A stretch of DNA of 64,000 bases from Saccharopolyspora oryzae (GTDB lineage: Bacteria > Actinomycetota > Actinomycetes > Mycobacteriales > Pseudonocardiaceae), in the NCBI RefSeq assembly GCF_027853915.1, contig NZ_JAQGLA010000018.1:1-64000 (forward strand), given 5' to 3'. Each line of letters opens with the position of its first letter. The first letter of the stretch is position 1. Shown piece by piece: positions 1-7,773 of this stretch. The translations under genes and the position numbers were made by a program. The notes beneath the pieces were generated by a model. It did no database searches. It saw only the letters and a list, made by a program, of their open reading frames with translations, and was not told where the DNA came from.

Positions 1-42
1 CGTGAGTGCGTAACAGTGTTCGAACACTGTTACGCACTCACG
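1..42. repeat. 42-bp perfect palindrome, copy 1 of 3
   Basis: A perfect palindrome whose left arm begins CGTGAGTGCGTAACAGTGTT and whose centre is TTCGAA. Identical copies lie at 61489-61530 and 62648-62689, where they extend to 48 bp with GGT/ACC. Those two copies sit just downstream of minus-strand genes, so a terminator role is likely. Here it begins at the window edge and ends 25 bp before the kshB start, so the gene it would terminate is outside the window. Confidence 0.9.
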
Positions 43-67
43 ACCCAGAAATCTCTAGGAGCCAGTG

Positions 68-1153
68 ATGCCTGAGCCTGCCCGGTTGCGGGTTGTCGCG
101 GTCGTCGACGAGACCGGCGACAGCCGGTCGCTGGTGTTCGAGGCACCACCGGACTGGTCCTACCGCCCGGGCCAGTTCCTGACCCTGCGGATTCCCAGCG
201 ACGAAACCGGGTCCGTCGCGCGCAGCTACTCGCTGTCGAGCTCCCCGCACGTCGACGACGCCATGAAGGTGACGGTGAAGCGGGCCGGCTACGGCTCGAA
301 CTGGTTGTGCGACAACGTGGTCGCCGGGTCCGAAGTGGACGTGCTGCCACCTGGTGGCGCGTTCGTCCCGGGTTCGCTGGACGAGGACTCGCTGCTGCTG
401 GCCGCCGGCAGCGGCATCACGCCGGTGATGTCCATCGCGAAGTCCGTGCTGGCCGCCGGAACCGGCCGCATCGCGCTGGTCTACGCCAACCAGCACCAGG
501 ACTCGGTCATCTTCGCCGCCGAGCTCCAGGAACTGGTGGCCCGGTACCCGGATCGCCTGCTGGTCGTGCACTGGCTGGAATCGGTCCAGGGCCTGCCGAC
601 GGCAGCGACGCTGCGCGAGCTGGTCCGGCCGTTCGCCGACCGCGAGTGCTTCGTGTGCGGCCCGGGCGGTTTCATGGACACCGCCGAGGAAGCGCTCCGC
701 GAGCTCGACGTCCCCCGCGCACGGACCCACATCGAGCGCTTCGTCTCCCTCAAGCGGAACCCGTTCGAGCGCAAGAAGCGCAAGTCCGCTTCCGCCGCAA
801 CGGATTCCAGCACCGAACCTGCTCCGGCCGAGGCGACCAACGCCGAGCCGGCCCGGGGCGAACCTGCCGACGGGTCAGCGGACGCGACCGTCGAGGTCGA
901 CCTCGACGGGGAGCGCCACGAACTCCGCTGGCCGCGCCAGAAGCGCCTGCTCGACCTCCTGCTGGACAACGACGTCGCGGCCCCGTTCTCCTGCCGGGAA
1001 GGAGCGTGCAGCGCCTGCGCCTGCCGCATCGAGAGCGGCGAGGTCAAGATGGTCCAGAACGAGGTCCTGGAGCAGGAGGACCTGGACGAGGGCATCATCC
1101 TCGCCTGCCAGTCGCTTCCCATCACCGACCGGGTCCGCGTCACCTACGACTGA
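68..1153 (+). CDS. kshB: 3-ketosteroid-9-alpha-monooxygenase reductase component (KshB-type)
   Basis: Iron-sulfur flavoprotein of 361 residues that passes electrons from NADH to the Rieske oxygenase KshA, which hydroxylates C9 of the steroid nucleus. The FAD-binding RSYSLSS motif is at residues 52-58, and the NAD-binding AAGSGITP and CGPGGF motifs follow. A Ser/Ala/Glu-rich linker leads to a C-terminal plant-type [2Fe-2S] domain with Cys309, Cys314, Cys317 and Cys347. Order and length match mycobacterial KshB; PaaE-type reductases share the layout but fit the context less well. AGGAG at 57-61 gives better spacing to ATG 68 than to GTG 65. The oxygenase KshA is not in the window. Confidence 0.85.
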   Translation: MPEPARLRVVAVVDETGDSRSLVFEAPPDWSYRPGQFLTLRIPSDETGSVARSYSLSSSPHVDDAMKVTVKRAGYGSNWLCDNVVAGSEVDVLPPGGAFVPGSLDEDSLLLAAGSGITPVMSIAKSVLAAGTGRIALVYANQHQDSVIFAAELQELVARYPDRLLVVHWLESVQGLPTAATLRELVRPFADRECFVCGPGGFMDTAEEALRELDVPRARTHIERFVSLKRNPFERKKRKSASAATDSSTEPAPAEATNAEPARGEPADGSADATVEVDLDGERHELRWPRQKRLLDLLLDNDVAAPFSCREGACSACACRIESGEVKMVQNEVLEQEDLDEGIILACQSLPITDRVRVTYD

Positions 1154-1158
1154 CCCGG

Positions 1159-1191
1159 GGTGGTGCCGATCTTCGAGGAACCGGCACCACC
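1159..1191. terminator. Bidirectional terminator hairpin
   Basis: A 10-bp perfect stem GGTGGTGCCG/CGGCACCACC with a 13-nt loop lies in the 48-bp gap between the convergent kshB and FAD-oxidase genes. There is no U-tract, as is usual in high-GC actinobacteria. Confidence 0.6.
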
Positions 1192-1201
1192 TGCTCCGGG
1201 G

Positions 1202-2548
1202 TCAAGCCGGGGGGATGTTGTGGTTCAGGCGGAAGGTGTTGCGGGGGTCGTAAGCCGCCTTCATGGCGCGGAGGCGCTCGTAGTCGGGAGCGTCGTAGGA
1301 GGCCCGGACGTCGTCGGGGTTGGCGCTGCCGCCGGCGAGGAAGTTGAGGCAGCGACCGCCCGTCGACCAGCGCTGCATCTCGTCCATCACGAGGTTCTGC
1401 AGCGCGTTGGCGGCGTCCACCGTGTCCTCGTCGACCTTGGAGTTCAGCCCGAAGACGTAGGCCGCGTCCCGGTTCCCGACGCAGTTCTCCGCCTGCCGCG
1501 ACAGGGCACCGCCGAGGTGGCGCACCTCGACGACGCAGCGCTGCGGTGCGTTCGGGCCGACCAGGTCCAGCAGGGTCTTGATCGCCGCGTCGTCGAAGTC
1601 GCGCAGCATCGCGTTGGTCGTCACGTACGGCATCGGCTGGGTCGGGTCGTTGCAGATCGAGCCGACCTCGCGGTACGGCATCACGCGCACCGAATCGATC
1701 AGCCGCGGCCCGATCGCGCGCAACGGTTCGACCAGCCGCTCCCCTTCCTCGGCGTCGCCGGCGTAGGCGATCCGCACGTGCGCGACGTGGCGCCCGCGCA
1801 GCGGTTCCGGCAGCGCCGGGATGTCCGGGAACGGCACCAGCGCGACCGAGGAGGTCATCTCCTCCGGCAGGTCCCGGGTCCACCGCTGCCAGGTCGTCAG
1901 CACGTCCTCGATCTGGTGCGCGTCGAAGTACAGCGCCCCGCCGTAGAGCTCGGCCACCGGAACCAGGTCGACCTCCATGCCGGTCACGACCCCGAAATTG
2001 CCGCCCGCACCGCACAGGGCCCAGAACAGCTCGGACTCGGCGGTGACCCGGCGCAGCTGCCCGTCGGCGGTGACGATCTCGATGGCCCGCACGTGGTCGG
2101 CGGCGTAGCCGTAGCGCCGCGCGAGGTGCCCGATCCCGCCGCCCAAGGTGTAGGACACCGCGCCGACGTGCGGGGCGCTGCCGGACAGCGGCGCCAGCCC
2201 GAACTCCGCCGCCGCCTCGACGACGGATCCCCACTGCACTCCCGCCTCGAACCACGCCGTCCGGCGCTCGGCGTCGATCCGCACCTCGCTCATGCGGTTG
2301 GTGGTGATCAGCACGCCACCGTCCACCTCGGCGGGCACCCCGTGGCCCTGGCTCTGCACCGCGACGGCCAAACCCCGCTCCACCGCGTACGCCACCGCGG
2401 CCCGCACGTCGTCCGCACCGGTCGCCCCGACCACGACGTTCGGTCGACGCCCCCGGAAGGTCTGGAACCCGGAGCGTTCGGTGTCGAAGTGCTCGTCGGA
2501 AGGGGACAGGACTGGGCCGTTGGTGGTCAACGCGGAGAAGTCGTTCAT
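1202..2548 (-). CDS. FAD-linked oxidoreductase (berberine-bridge/PCMH-type)
   Basis: Predicted FAD-dependent oxidase of 448 residues. The N-terminal PCMH FAD-binding domain includes a GHGVPAEVDGG segment, where bicovalent family members carry the His attachment site, and a glycine-rich SYTLGGGIGHLARRYG segment. A C-terminal berberine-bridge motif, YDPRNTFRLNHNI, is present. Substrate is unknown. The open frame extends 183 bp further upstream, but that part overlaps the divergent regulator's promoter and start, so ATG 2548 (MNDFS) is chosen. It is transcribed divergently from the WYL regulator at 2610, which probably controls it. No signal peptide is seen. Confidence 0.8.
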   Translation of the reverse strand: MNDFSALTTNGPVLSPSDEHFDTERSGFQTFRGRRPNVVVGATGADDVRAAVAYAVERGLAVAVQSQGHGVPAEVDGGVLITTNRMSEVRIDAERRTAWFEAGVQWGSVVEAAAEFGLAPLSGSAPHVGAVSYTLGGGIGHLARRYGYAADHVRAIEIVTADGQLRRVTAESELFWALCGAGGNFGVVTGMEVDLVPVAELYGGALYFDAHQIEDVLTTWQRWTRDLPEEMTSSVALVPFPDIPALPEPLRGRHVAHVRIAYAGDAEEGERLVEPLRAIGPRLIDSVRVMPYREVGSICNDPTQPMPYVTTNAMLRDFDDAAIKTLLDLVGPNAPQRCVVEVRHLGGALSRQAENCVGNRDAAYVFGLNSKVDEDTVDAANALQNLVMDEMQRWSTGGRCLNFLAGGSANPDDVRASYDAPDYERLRAMKAAYDPRNTFRLNHNIPPA

Positions 2549-2572
2549 GATGACGACCCTAGAACACCTTCC

Positions 2573-2595
2573 GGACAGATCTTGTCCTAATGGAC
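2573..2595. promoter_or_regulatory. Candidate operator in divergent promoter region
   Basis: The 61-bp gap between the FAD oxidase and the WYL regulator contains GGACA-N5-TGTCC (2573-2587). This overlaps a second inverted repeat, GTCC-TAAT-GGAC (2584-2595). Overlapping half-sites between divergent genes suggest the binding site of the adjacent HTH/WYL regulator. This is a pattern reading only. Confidence 0.45.
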
Positions 2596-2609
2596 GCGAT
2601 AATGGGGTT

Positions 2610-3578
2610 ATGACGACTTTGCCCGCCCGGCTGCTCCGGTTGTTGTCGCTGCTGCAGAGCAGGCGCGAGTGGTCCGGTGCCGAACTCGCCGACCGCCTGG
2701 AGGTCACCGGCCGCACCGTGCGGCGCGACATCGACCGCCTGCGCGAGCTCGGCTACCCCGTCTCCTCCACCACCGGGACCGCCGGCGGATACCGGCTGGA
2801 GTCGGGGAAGAACCTGCCGCCGCTGCTGCTCGACGACGACGAAGCCGTGGCGGTGGCGGCCGGCCTGCTCACCGCGGCCAGCGGGAGCATCACCGGCATC
2901 GAGGAGAGCTCGATCCGCGCGCTGGCCAAGCTGGAGCAGGTGCTCCCGGCCCGGCTGCGCGCCCGGGTGGCGGCCGTCTCGGGCGCCACGGTGCCGATGG
3001 TGGTGCGCGACGGCCCGCAGGTCGACGCGGCGACGCTGGCCACCGCCGCCGCGGCCTGCCGGGACCGCGAAGTCCTGTCGTTCGACTACGTCAAGCGCGA
3101 TGGCGCGGCGCAACCCCGACGGGTCGAACCGCACAGCGTCGTAGCCGTCGTCGGGCTCTGGTACCTGATCGCCTTCGATCCCGAGCGCGACGACTGGCGC
3201 ACCTTCCGCCTCGACCGCCTGCAGGACCCGCTGGCCACCGGACGCCGTTTCGAACCCCGCGAACTCCCCGCCGAGAGCGCCGCGGACTACCTGCGCAGCT
3301 CCATCGCCGACGCGCCCTACCGCTACACCGCGCAGGTTTCAGCGCAAGCTCCCGCGGAGGTGGTGCGCGAACACCTGCACCCGCTGCTGCCCAGCCGGGT
3401 GACGCCCACAGGTGTCAACGACTGCACCGTCGAACTGGGCGAGGACTCGCTGTCCCGCATCACCCGCCAGATCGCCGCGCTGGCCGCCCTCGACGTCGAG
3501 TTCACCGTCGACACCTCCGACGAGCTGCGGGAACAGCTGCGCGCCACTCTGCACCGGGGCCTCGACGCCCTGTCCTGA
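2610..3578 (+). CDS. YafY-type HTH and WYL-domain transcriptional regulator
   Basis: Regulator of 322 residues. An N-terminal DeoR-like HTH (LLSLLQSRREWSGAELADRL ... TGRTVRRDIDRLRELGYPV, residues about 8-50) precedes a WYL ligand-sensing domain around residues 140-220 containing LWYLIAFD, and a C-terminal WCX-like extension. WYL proteins sense small ligands or nucleic acids and often control a neighbouring gene. Here the divergent FAD oxidase is the obvious target. ATG 2610 is chosen because upstream codons overlap the neighbouring coding region. Confidence 0.85.
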   Translation: MTTLPARLLRLLSLLQSRREWSGAELADRLEVTGRTVRRDIDRLRELGYPVSSTTGTAGGYRLESGKNLPPLLLDDDEAVAVAAGLLTAASGSITGIEESSIRALAKLEQVLPARLRARVAAVSGATVPMVVRDGPQVDAATLATAAAACRDREVLSFDYVKRDGAAQPRRVEPHSVVAVVGLWYLIAFDPERDDWRTFRLDRLQDPLATGRRFEPRELPAESAADYLRSSIADAPYRYTAQVSAQAPAEVVREHLHPLLPSRVTPTGVNDCTVELGEDSLSRITRQIAALAALDVEFTVDTSDELREQLRATLHRGLDALS

Positions 3579-3721
3579 CCCGGCATCACCCGATCGATCA
3601 GCTCTCGGATTGGATCGCCGCGAACGGGGAATCCCCCGGTAGACCGACCATTTGCACCTTTTCTTCGACGCGATCTCAGCCGACGTGAAGTCCTGAGAGC
3701 ACGATGATCAGGAGCGAACCA

Positions 3722-3898
3722 ATGGGTGTCAGCGGCGTACTCCAGGACGAACTCGCACGTTCCCGGACCTGGACCACACCGCCCAGCAACAGCACGGCCG
3801 TCCTGCGCATGGACGAATGCCCGCAAGGCGGAGGCCACGCCCCGATGCCCAAGCAAGGCGGAGGCCTGATCTGCATCAAGTGCGGCCAAGCCTGCTGA
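3722..3898 (+). CDS. Small conserved Cys-containing protein
   Basis: A 58-residue protein of unknown function. The start at ATG 3722 is supported by AGGAG at 3710-3714 with 7-nt spacing, which is better than the in-frame ATG at 3704. The C-terminal half holds ECPQGGGHAPMP followed by CIKCGQAC, so four Cys and one His could bind a metal as a small zinc ribbon. The N-terminal part is polar, with no membrane segment or signal peptide. It follows the WYL regulator by 143 bp and faces ltp2 across a palindrome cluster. Confidence 0.6.
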   Translation: MGVSGVLQDELARSRTWTTPPSNSTAVLRMDECPQGGGHAPMPKQGGGLICIKCGQAC

Positions 3899-3905
3899 CC
3901 GAACC

Positions 3906-4033
3906 GCAGTTTCAATTGAAACTGTGATCCGCCGTGGCTGGAACCCGCAGTTTCAATTGAAACTGCGGTCCACATCGTGGGATCCGTGCGACTCCCCCAA
4001 CGCCGGGGTCTGCAGTTTCAATTGAAACTGCAG
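3906..4033. repeat. Three CAGTTTCAATTGAAACTG palindromes (paired-palindrome element A)
   Basis: Copies are at 3907-3924, 3945-3968 (24 bp with flanks) and 4010-4033. The first two are exactly 41 bp apart, the same pitch as the pairs at 9795/9836 and 38724/38765. The spacer GATCCGCCGTG-CTGG is nearly identical to the one at 38743-38757. The element fills the gap between the convergent small-protein gene and ltp2, so it could terminate transcription in both directions. Confidence 0.9.
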
Positions 4034-4037
4034 ATCT

Positions 4038-5210
4038 TCACGCCGCGGACAGGACCAGGCCGCTGGTGGGGACTCCGGTTCCTGCCGTGACCAGGACGTG
4101 GTCGACGTCGGGGACCTGGTTGACCGCCGTGCGCCGGATCTGGCGGACCGCTTCGGCGATGCCGTTCATGCCGTGGATGTAGGCCTCGCCGAGTTGGCCG
4201 CCGTGGGTGTTCAGCGGGAGCCGTCCGCCCAGCTCGATCGCGCCGTCGGCGATGAAGTCCTTGGCCTCGCCACGTCCGCAGAAGCCCAGTTCCTCGAGCT
4301 GCACCAGCACGAACGGGGTGAAGTGGTCGTAGAGGATGCCGACCTGGACGTCCTGCGGCCCGATCCCGGACTGCTGCCACAGCTGCCGGGAGACCACGCC
4401 GAGTTCCGGCAGCGCGGTGAGGTCCTCGCGGTAGTAGCTGGTCATGGTGAACTGGTCGGCCCCGCTGCCCTGCGCCGCCGCAGCCACCAGGGCCGGCGGG
4501 TTCGGCAGGTCGCGCGCCCGCTCCGGGCTGGTCACCACGATCGCGACGCCACCGTCGCTCTCCTGGCAGCAGTCCAGCAGCCGCAGCGGTTCGGTGATCC
4601 AGCGCGACGCCTGGTGGTCGGCCAGGGTGATCGGGCGCTGGTAGAACCAGGCGTTCGGGTTGGTCGCGGCGTGCTTGCGGTCGGCCACCGCAACCCGGCC
4701 GAAGTCCTCGCTGGTCGCACCGTATGCGTGCATGTACCGGCGGGCGAACATGGCGACCTGCGCACCCGGCGTGGCCACCCCCATCGGATAGGTCCAGCTG
4801 TTGTCCAGGCCGGTCGAGGTGGGCGCGCCCGCGAGCGCGGTCTGCACCTGCCCGAACCGGTTCCCGGACCGCTCGTTGAACGCCCGGTAGCAGACCACCA
4901 CCTCGGCCATCCCGGTCGCGACCGCCATCGCGGCCTGCTGCACCGTCGCGCAGGCCGCGCCGCCGCCGTAGTGGATGCGGCTGAAGAAGCTCAGCTCCGG
5001 GACGCCGAGTTCCCGCGCCACCGCGACCTCGGTGTTGGTGTCCATGGTGAAGGTGACCAGACCATCCACATCGGACGGTTCCAGTCCCGCGTCGGCGAGC
5101 GCGGTGCGCACCGCCTCGGCGGCCAGCTGCAGCTCGCTGCGCCCGGAGTCCTTGGAGAACTCCGTGGCTCCGATGCCCACGACCGCCGCGCGGCCGGAGA
5201 ACTCGCTCAT
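4038..5210 (-). CDS. ltp2: Thiolase-fold steroid side-chain aldolase Ltp2
   Basis: A 390-residue member of the lipid-transfer/thiolase superfamily. In characterised systems Ltp2, together with the DUF35 domain of ChsH2, performs the retro-aldol cleavage of 17-hydroxy-3-oxo-4-pregnene-20-carboxyl-CoA. This releases propionyl-CoA and the C19 ring ketone at the end of cholesterol side-chain degradation. N-terminal AAVVGIGATEFSK and the HYGGGAACATVQQA segment fit the SCP2-thiolase family. It is the last gene of chsE1-chsE2-chsH2-chsH1-ltp2, the order seen at Rv3544c-Rv3540c. Its ATG overlaps the chsH1 stop by 4 nt, suggesting translational coupling. Confidence 0.9.
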   Translation of the reverse strand: MSEFSGRAAVVGIGATEFSKDSGRSELQLAAEAVRTALADAGLEPSDVDGLVTFTMDTNTEVAVARELGVPELSFFSRIHYGGGAACATVQQAAMAVATGMAEVVVCYRAFNERSGNRFGQVQTALAGAPTSTGLDNSWTYPMGVATPGAQVAMFARRYMHAYGATSEDFGRVAVADRKHAATNPNAWFYQRPITLADHQASRWITEPLRLLDCCQESDGGVAIVVTSPERARDLPNPPALVAAAAQGSGADQFTMTSYYREDLTALPELGVVSRQLWQQSGIGPQDVQVGILYDHFTPFVLVQLEELGFCGRGEAKDFIADGAIELGGRLPLNTHGGQLGEAYIHGMNGIAEAVRQIRRTAVNQVPDVDHVLVTAGTGVPTSGLVLSAA

Positions 5211-5632
5211 CCCGCCACCTCCGGCAGTTCGACCCGAACCGTCCCGCTGACGTGCGTGCCCAGGCTGTTGCGCCCCAGCACCTCCACCACCAGCACCGAT
5301 CCGTCGCGTTCCAGCACCTGGCCGTGCATGGTCAGCACCTCGTAGGCGTAGCAGGGCACGCCGAGCTTGATCGCCACGCCGCGCACCAGCGCCTCCGGGC
5401 CGGCCCAGTCGGTCACGTAGCGCTGCACCAGCCCGGTCGTGGTGAGGATGTTGATGAAGATGTCCTTCGACCCCTTGGCCACCGCCAGGTCGCGGTCGTG
5501 GTGGACGTCCTGGAAGTCCCGCGTGGCGATCGCGGTGCTGACCACGAACGTCGGGCTGACCTCGATGTTCTCCTCCGGGAGGGAGTCGCCGATGGCGACC
5601 TCTCCCAGCAGTCGAGTCCGTGCGAGCGTCAT
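5207..5632 (-). CDS. chsH1: MaoC-like hydratase subunit ChsH1
   Basis: A 141-residue single hot-dog (MaoC-like) protein. In the characterised ChsH1-ChsH2 enzyme it pairs with the N-terminal MaoC domain of ChsH2 to hydrate the steroid C22 side-chain enoyl-CoA (3-oxo-4,17-pregnadiene-20-carboxyl-CoA). The hot-dog helix region reads DFQDVHHDRDLA near residues 37-48, with candidate catalytic Asp and His. The start at 5632 forms an ATGA overlap with the chsH2 stop. The longer open frame upstream is only the antisense-like frame of chsH2. Confidence 0.88.
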   Translation of the reverse strand: MTLARTRLLGEVAIGDSLPEENIEVSPTFVVSTAIATRDFQDVHHDRDLAVAKGSKDIFINILTTTGLVQRYVTDWAGPEALVRGVAIKLGVPCYAYEVLTMHGQVLERDGSVLVVEVLGRNSLGTHVSGTVRVELPEVAG

Positions 5633-6576
5633 GAACCCTCCGTCGGCTCGGGCCGCCAGATGGGCAGCGTCAGCTCTTCGTCGATGCGCTGGAAGTCGAC
5701 CCTGACCCGCTGGCCGATCTCCACCTCGTCCGGTGCCACGCCGTGCAGTTCGCCGAGCACGCGCACCCCTTCGTCCAGTTCGACCAGGGCGACCACCAGC
5801 GGCAGTTCCTTGCCCGGTACCGGCGGGTGGTGGTGCACGACGTAGCTGTAGACCTCGCCGCGCCCTTCGGACACCAGGTGGATCCGTTTGGTGGCACCGC
5901 ATTCCGGGCACATCGGTCCCGGTGGGTGCCGCAGCAGCCCGCACTGCCCGCAGCGCTGGATGCGCAGTTCCCCGGCCGCGGTGCCTTCCCAGAAGTAGGC
6001 CGTGTCCGCGCCGATGGCCGGCCGGATCACGCTCGCACCGGTTTCCCGTTTCGGCTCCTCGGGTTTCTGCTCCGGTGGGCGGAACTTCAGCACCCGGAAC
6101 AGCATCTCGGCGACCGGTTCGTCGCCGGCGAACCAGGTGTTGCGGGTGGTGACGAACCAGCCCTCGCCGAGCGCGGTCGTCTTCGGCCCGACCACGCTGT
6201 CCAGCTTGGTCGACACGCTGAGCTGCTCGCCGTGCCGCAGGTACCGGTGGTAGGTCTGCTCGCAGTTGGTCGCCACCACGGAGGTGAACCCTGCCTCGTC
6301 GAGCTCGGCCATCATCGCGTACAGCGGATCATCGGGATCCCGCTGCGGGTTCAGCCCGCCCATCGTCCACACCTGCACCATCGCCGGCGGCGCGACCAGT
6401 CCACCGTGGACGGATTCGGCAGCGGCCGATTCGGAGGTGTAGACCGGGTTCTGGTCGCCGATGGCCTCCACCCAGTTGTTGATCATCGGCAGGTTGACCG
6501 GATCGCGCGCGGCCCGCGGTGCGCTGGCTCCGCGCTCCTGGATGCGGTGAGCGGCGTCGGTGATCGAGCTGGTCAT
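5629..6576 (-). CDS. chsH2: Two-domain hydratase/DUF35 protein ChsH2
   Basis: A 315-residue fusion. Residues about 20-165 form a MaoC/FAS1-like hot-dog domain (NWVEAIGDQNPVY, APPAMVQVWTMGG). The remainder is a DUF35 domain with a rubredoxin-like zinc site (CGQCGLLRHPPGPMCPECG) and an OB fold (GRGEVYSYVVHHHP). The first domain works with ChsH1 as a hydratase; the DUF35 domain binds Ltp2 and is needed for its aldolase activity. A clear RBS, GGAGG, precedes ATG 6576. It sits second to last in the side-chain operon before chsH1 and ltp2. Confidence 0.9.
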   Translation of the reverse strand: MTSSITDAAHRIQERGASAPRAARDPVNLPMINNWVEAIGDQNPVYTSESAAAESVHGGLVAPPAMVQVWTMGGLNPQRDPDDPLYAMMAELDEAGFTSVVATNCEQTYHRYLRHGEQLSVSTKLDSVVGPKTTALGEGWFVTTRNTWFAGDEPVAEMLFRVLKFRPPEQKPEEPKRETGASVIRPAIGADTAYFWEGTAAGELRIQRCGQCGLLRHPPGPMCPECGATKRIHLVSEGRGEVYSYVVHHHPPVPGKELPLVVALVELDEGVRVLGELHGVAPDEVEIGQRVRVDFQRIDEELTLPIWRPEPTEGS

Positions 6577-6588
6577 GTTCCCTCCGGC

Positions 6589-7761
6589 TCAGCGGGGCAC
6601 TCGGGGCAGGTCGAGCCCGGCGGTGGCGATGAGTTCGCGCTGCACCTCGTTGACCCCGCCACCGAAGGTCAGCACCAGGTTTCGCTTGTACTGCACGTCC
6701 AGCCAGGACAGCAGGTCCGCGGTGTCCGCATCGGACGGATCGCCGTGCCTGCCTACCACCTCGGCCAGCAGTCGTCCCAGGTCCTGGATGCGCTCGGACG
6801 AGAACACCTTGGTCGCCGAAGCGTCCGCGATCGCGACCGGCCCGTGCGCCGCGGCCGCGGCGACCTGCCAGTTCAGCAGCTCGTTGACCCGCTCCTCCGC
6901 GCGCGCCCGGGCCAGCACCCGGCGGACATCGGGCAGATCGAGCAGCGGCGTTCCGCCCGGAGCGGTCCGGGCGGCGGCCCAGGCGTGCACCCGTTCGCGC
7001 AGGCCCGCGATGCGGCCGGCCGGGCCGAGCATGACCCGCTCGTGGTTGAGCTGCGTGGTGATCAGCCGCCAACCCCGGTCCAGCTCCCCCACCAGCATCG
7101 ATGCGGGCACCCGCACGTCCTGGTAGTAGCTGGCGTTGACGTGGTGCGCGCCGTCGCAGGTGATGATCGGCGTCCACGAGTAGCCGGGGTCGGTGGTGTC
7201 GACGATCAGGATCGAGATGCCCTTGTGCTTGGGCGCGTCCGGATTCGTCCGGCAGGCCAGCCAGATGTAGTCGGCGTCGTGCGCCCCGGTGGTGAAGATC
7301 TTCTGCCCGTTGACCAGGAAGTTCTCGCCGTCCCGCACCGCCGTGGTGCGCAGCGAGGCGAGGTCGGTGCCGGCGTCCGGTTCGGTGTAGCCGATCGCGA
7401 AGTGGATCTCGCCCGCAAGGATCTTGGGCAGGAAGAACTCCTTCTGCTCCGGCGTGCCGTAGGCCTGCAGCGTCGGCCCCACCGTTTGCAGCGTCACCGC
7501 GGGCAGCTGCACGTCCGCGCGGGCGGCTTCGTTGGCGAAGATGAGCTGTTCGACGTCGCCGAACCCCCGCCCGCCGTACTCCACCGGCCAGCCCACGCCG
7601 AGCCAGCCGTCGCGCCCCATCCGGCGCACGACGTCGCGATGCGCCTGGCAGTGCCGGTCGACGGCCAGCTGCTCGCGCTCCTCGGACGTGACCAGCCCGC
7701 TGAAGTAGTCGCGCAGCTCGGCTTCGAGCGCGCGCTGCTCGGCGGTGAGTTCGATGAACAT
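6589..7761 (-). CDS. chsE2: Acyl-CoA dehydrogenase subunit ChsE2 (FadE29-type)
   Basis: A 390-residue acyl-CoA dehydrogenase. With ChsE1 (next upstream) it forms the heteromeric enzyme that oxidises the 3-carbon steroid side-chain CoA ester. Family motifs are visible: the YTEPDAGTDLASLRTTA flavin/substrate segment, the NGQKIFTTGAHDADYIWL strand, and the C-terminal TFGGGVNEVQRELIA. ATG 7761 is preferred over GTG 7767 because GAGG sits 6-7 nt before it. Only 12 bp separate it from the chsE1 stop, and 12 bp separate it from chsH2. It corresponds to Rv3543c by position and length. Confidence 0.88.
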   Translation of the reverse strand: MFIELTAEQRALEAELRDYFSGLVTSEEREQLAVDRHCQAHRDVVRRMGRDGWLGVGWPVEYGGRGFGDVEQLIFANEAARADVQLPAVTLQTVGPTLQAYGTPEQKEFFLPKILAGEIHFAIGYTEPDAGTDLASLRTTAVRDGENFLVNGQKIFTTGAHDADYIWLACRTNPDAPKHKGISILIVDTTDPGYSWTPIITCDGAHHVNASYYQDVRVPASMLVGELDRGWRLITTQLNHERVMLGPAGRIAGLRERVHAWAAARTAPGGTPLLDLPDVRRVLARARAEERVNELLNWQVAAAAAHGPVAIADASATKVFSSERIQDLGRLLAEVVGRHGDPSDADTADLLSWLDVQYKRNLVLTFGGGVNEVQRELIATAGLDLPRVPR

Positions 7762-7773
7762 CGACACCTCGTT

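Noticed and set aside
1-42. KstR-type operator for kshB
   Set aside because: The palindrome contains AAC and GTT but with a 3-bp spacer (AAC-ACT-GTT), and it recurs at unrelated gene ends, so it is a repeat/terminator element and not a KstR box.
3906-4033. CRISPR array
   Set aside because: The repeats are full palindromes occurring in twos or threes with mixed spacing, spacers are similar to each other, and no cas gene is present.
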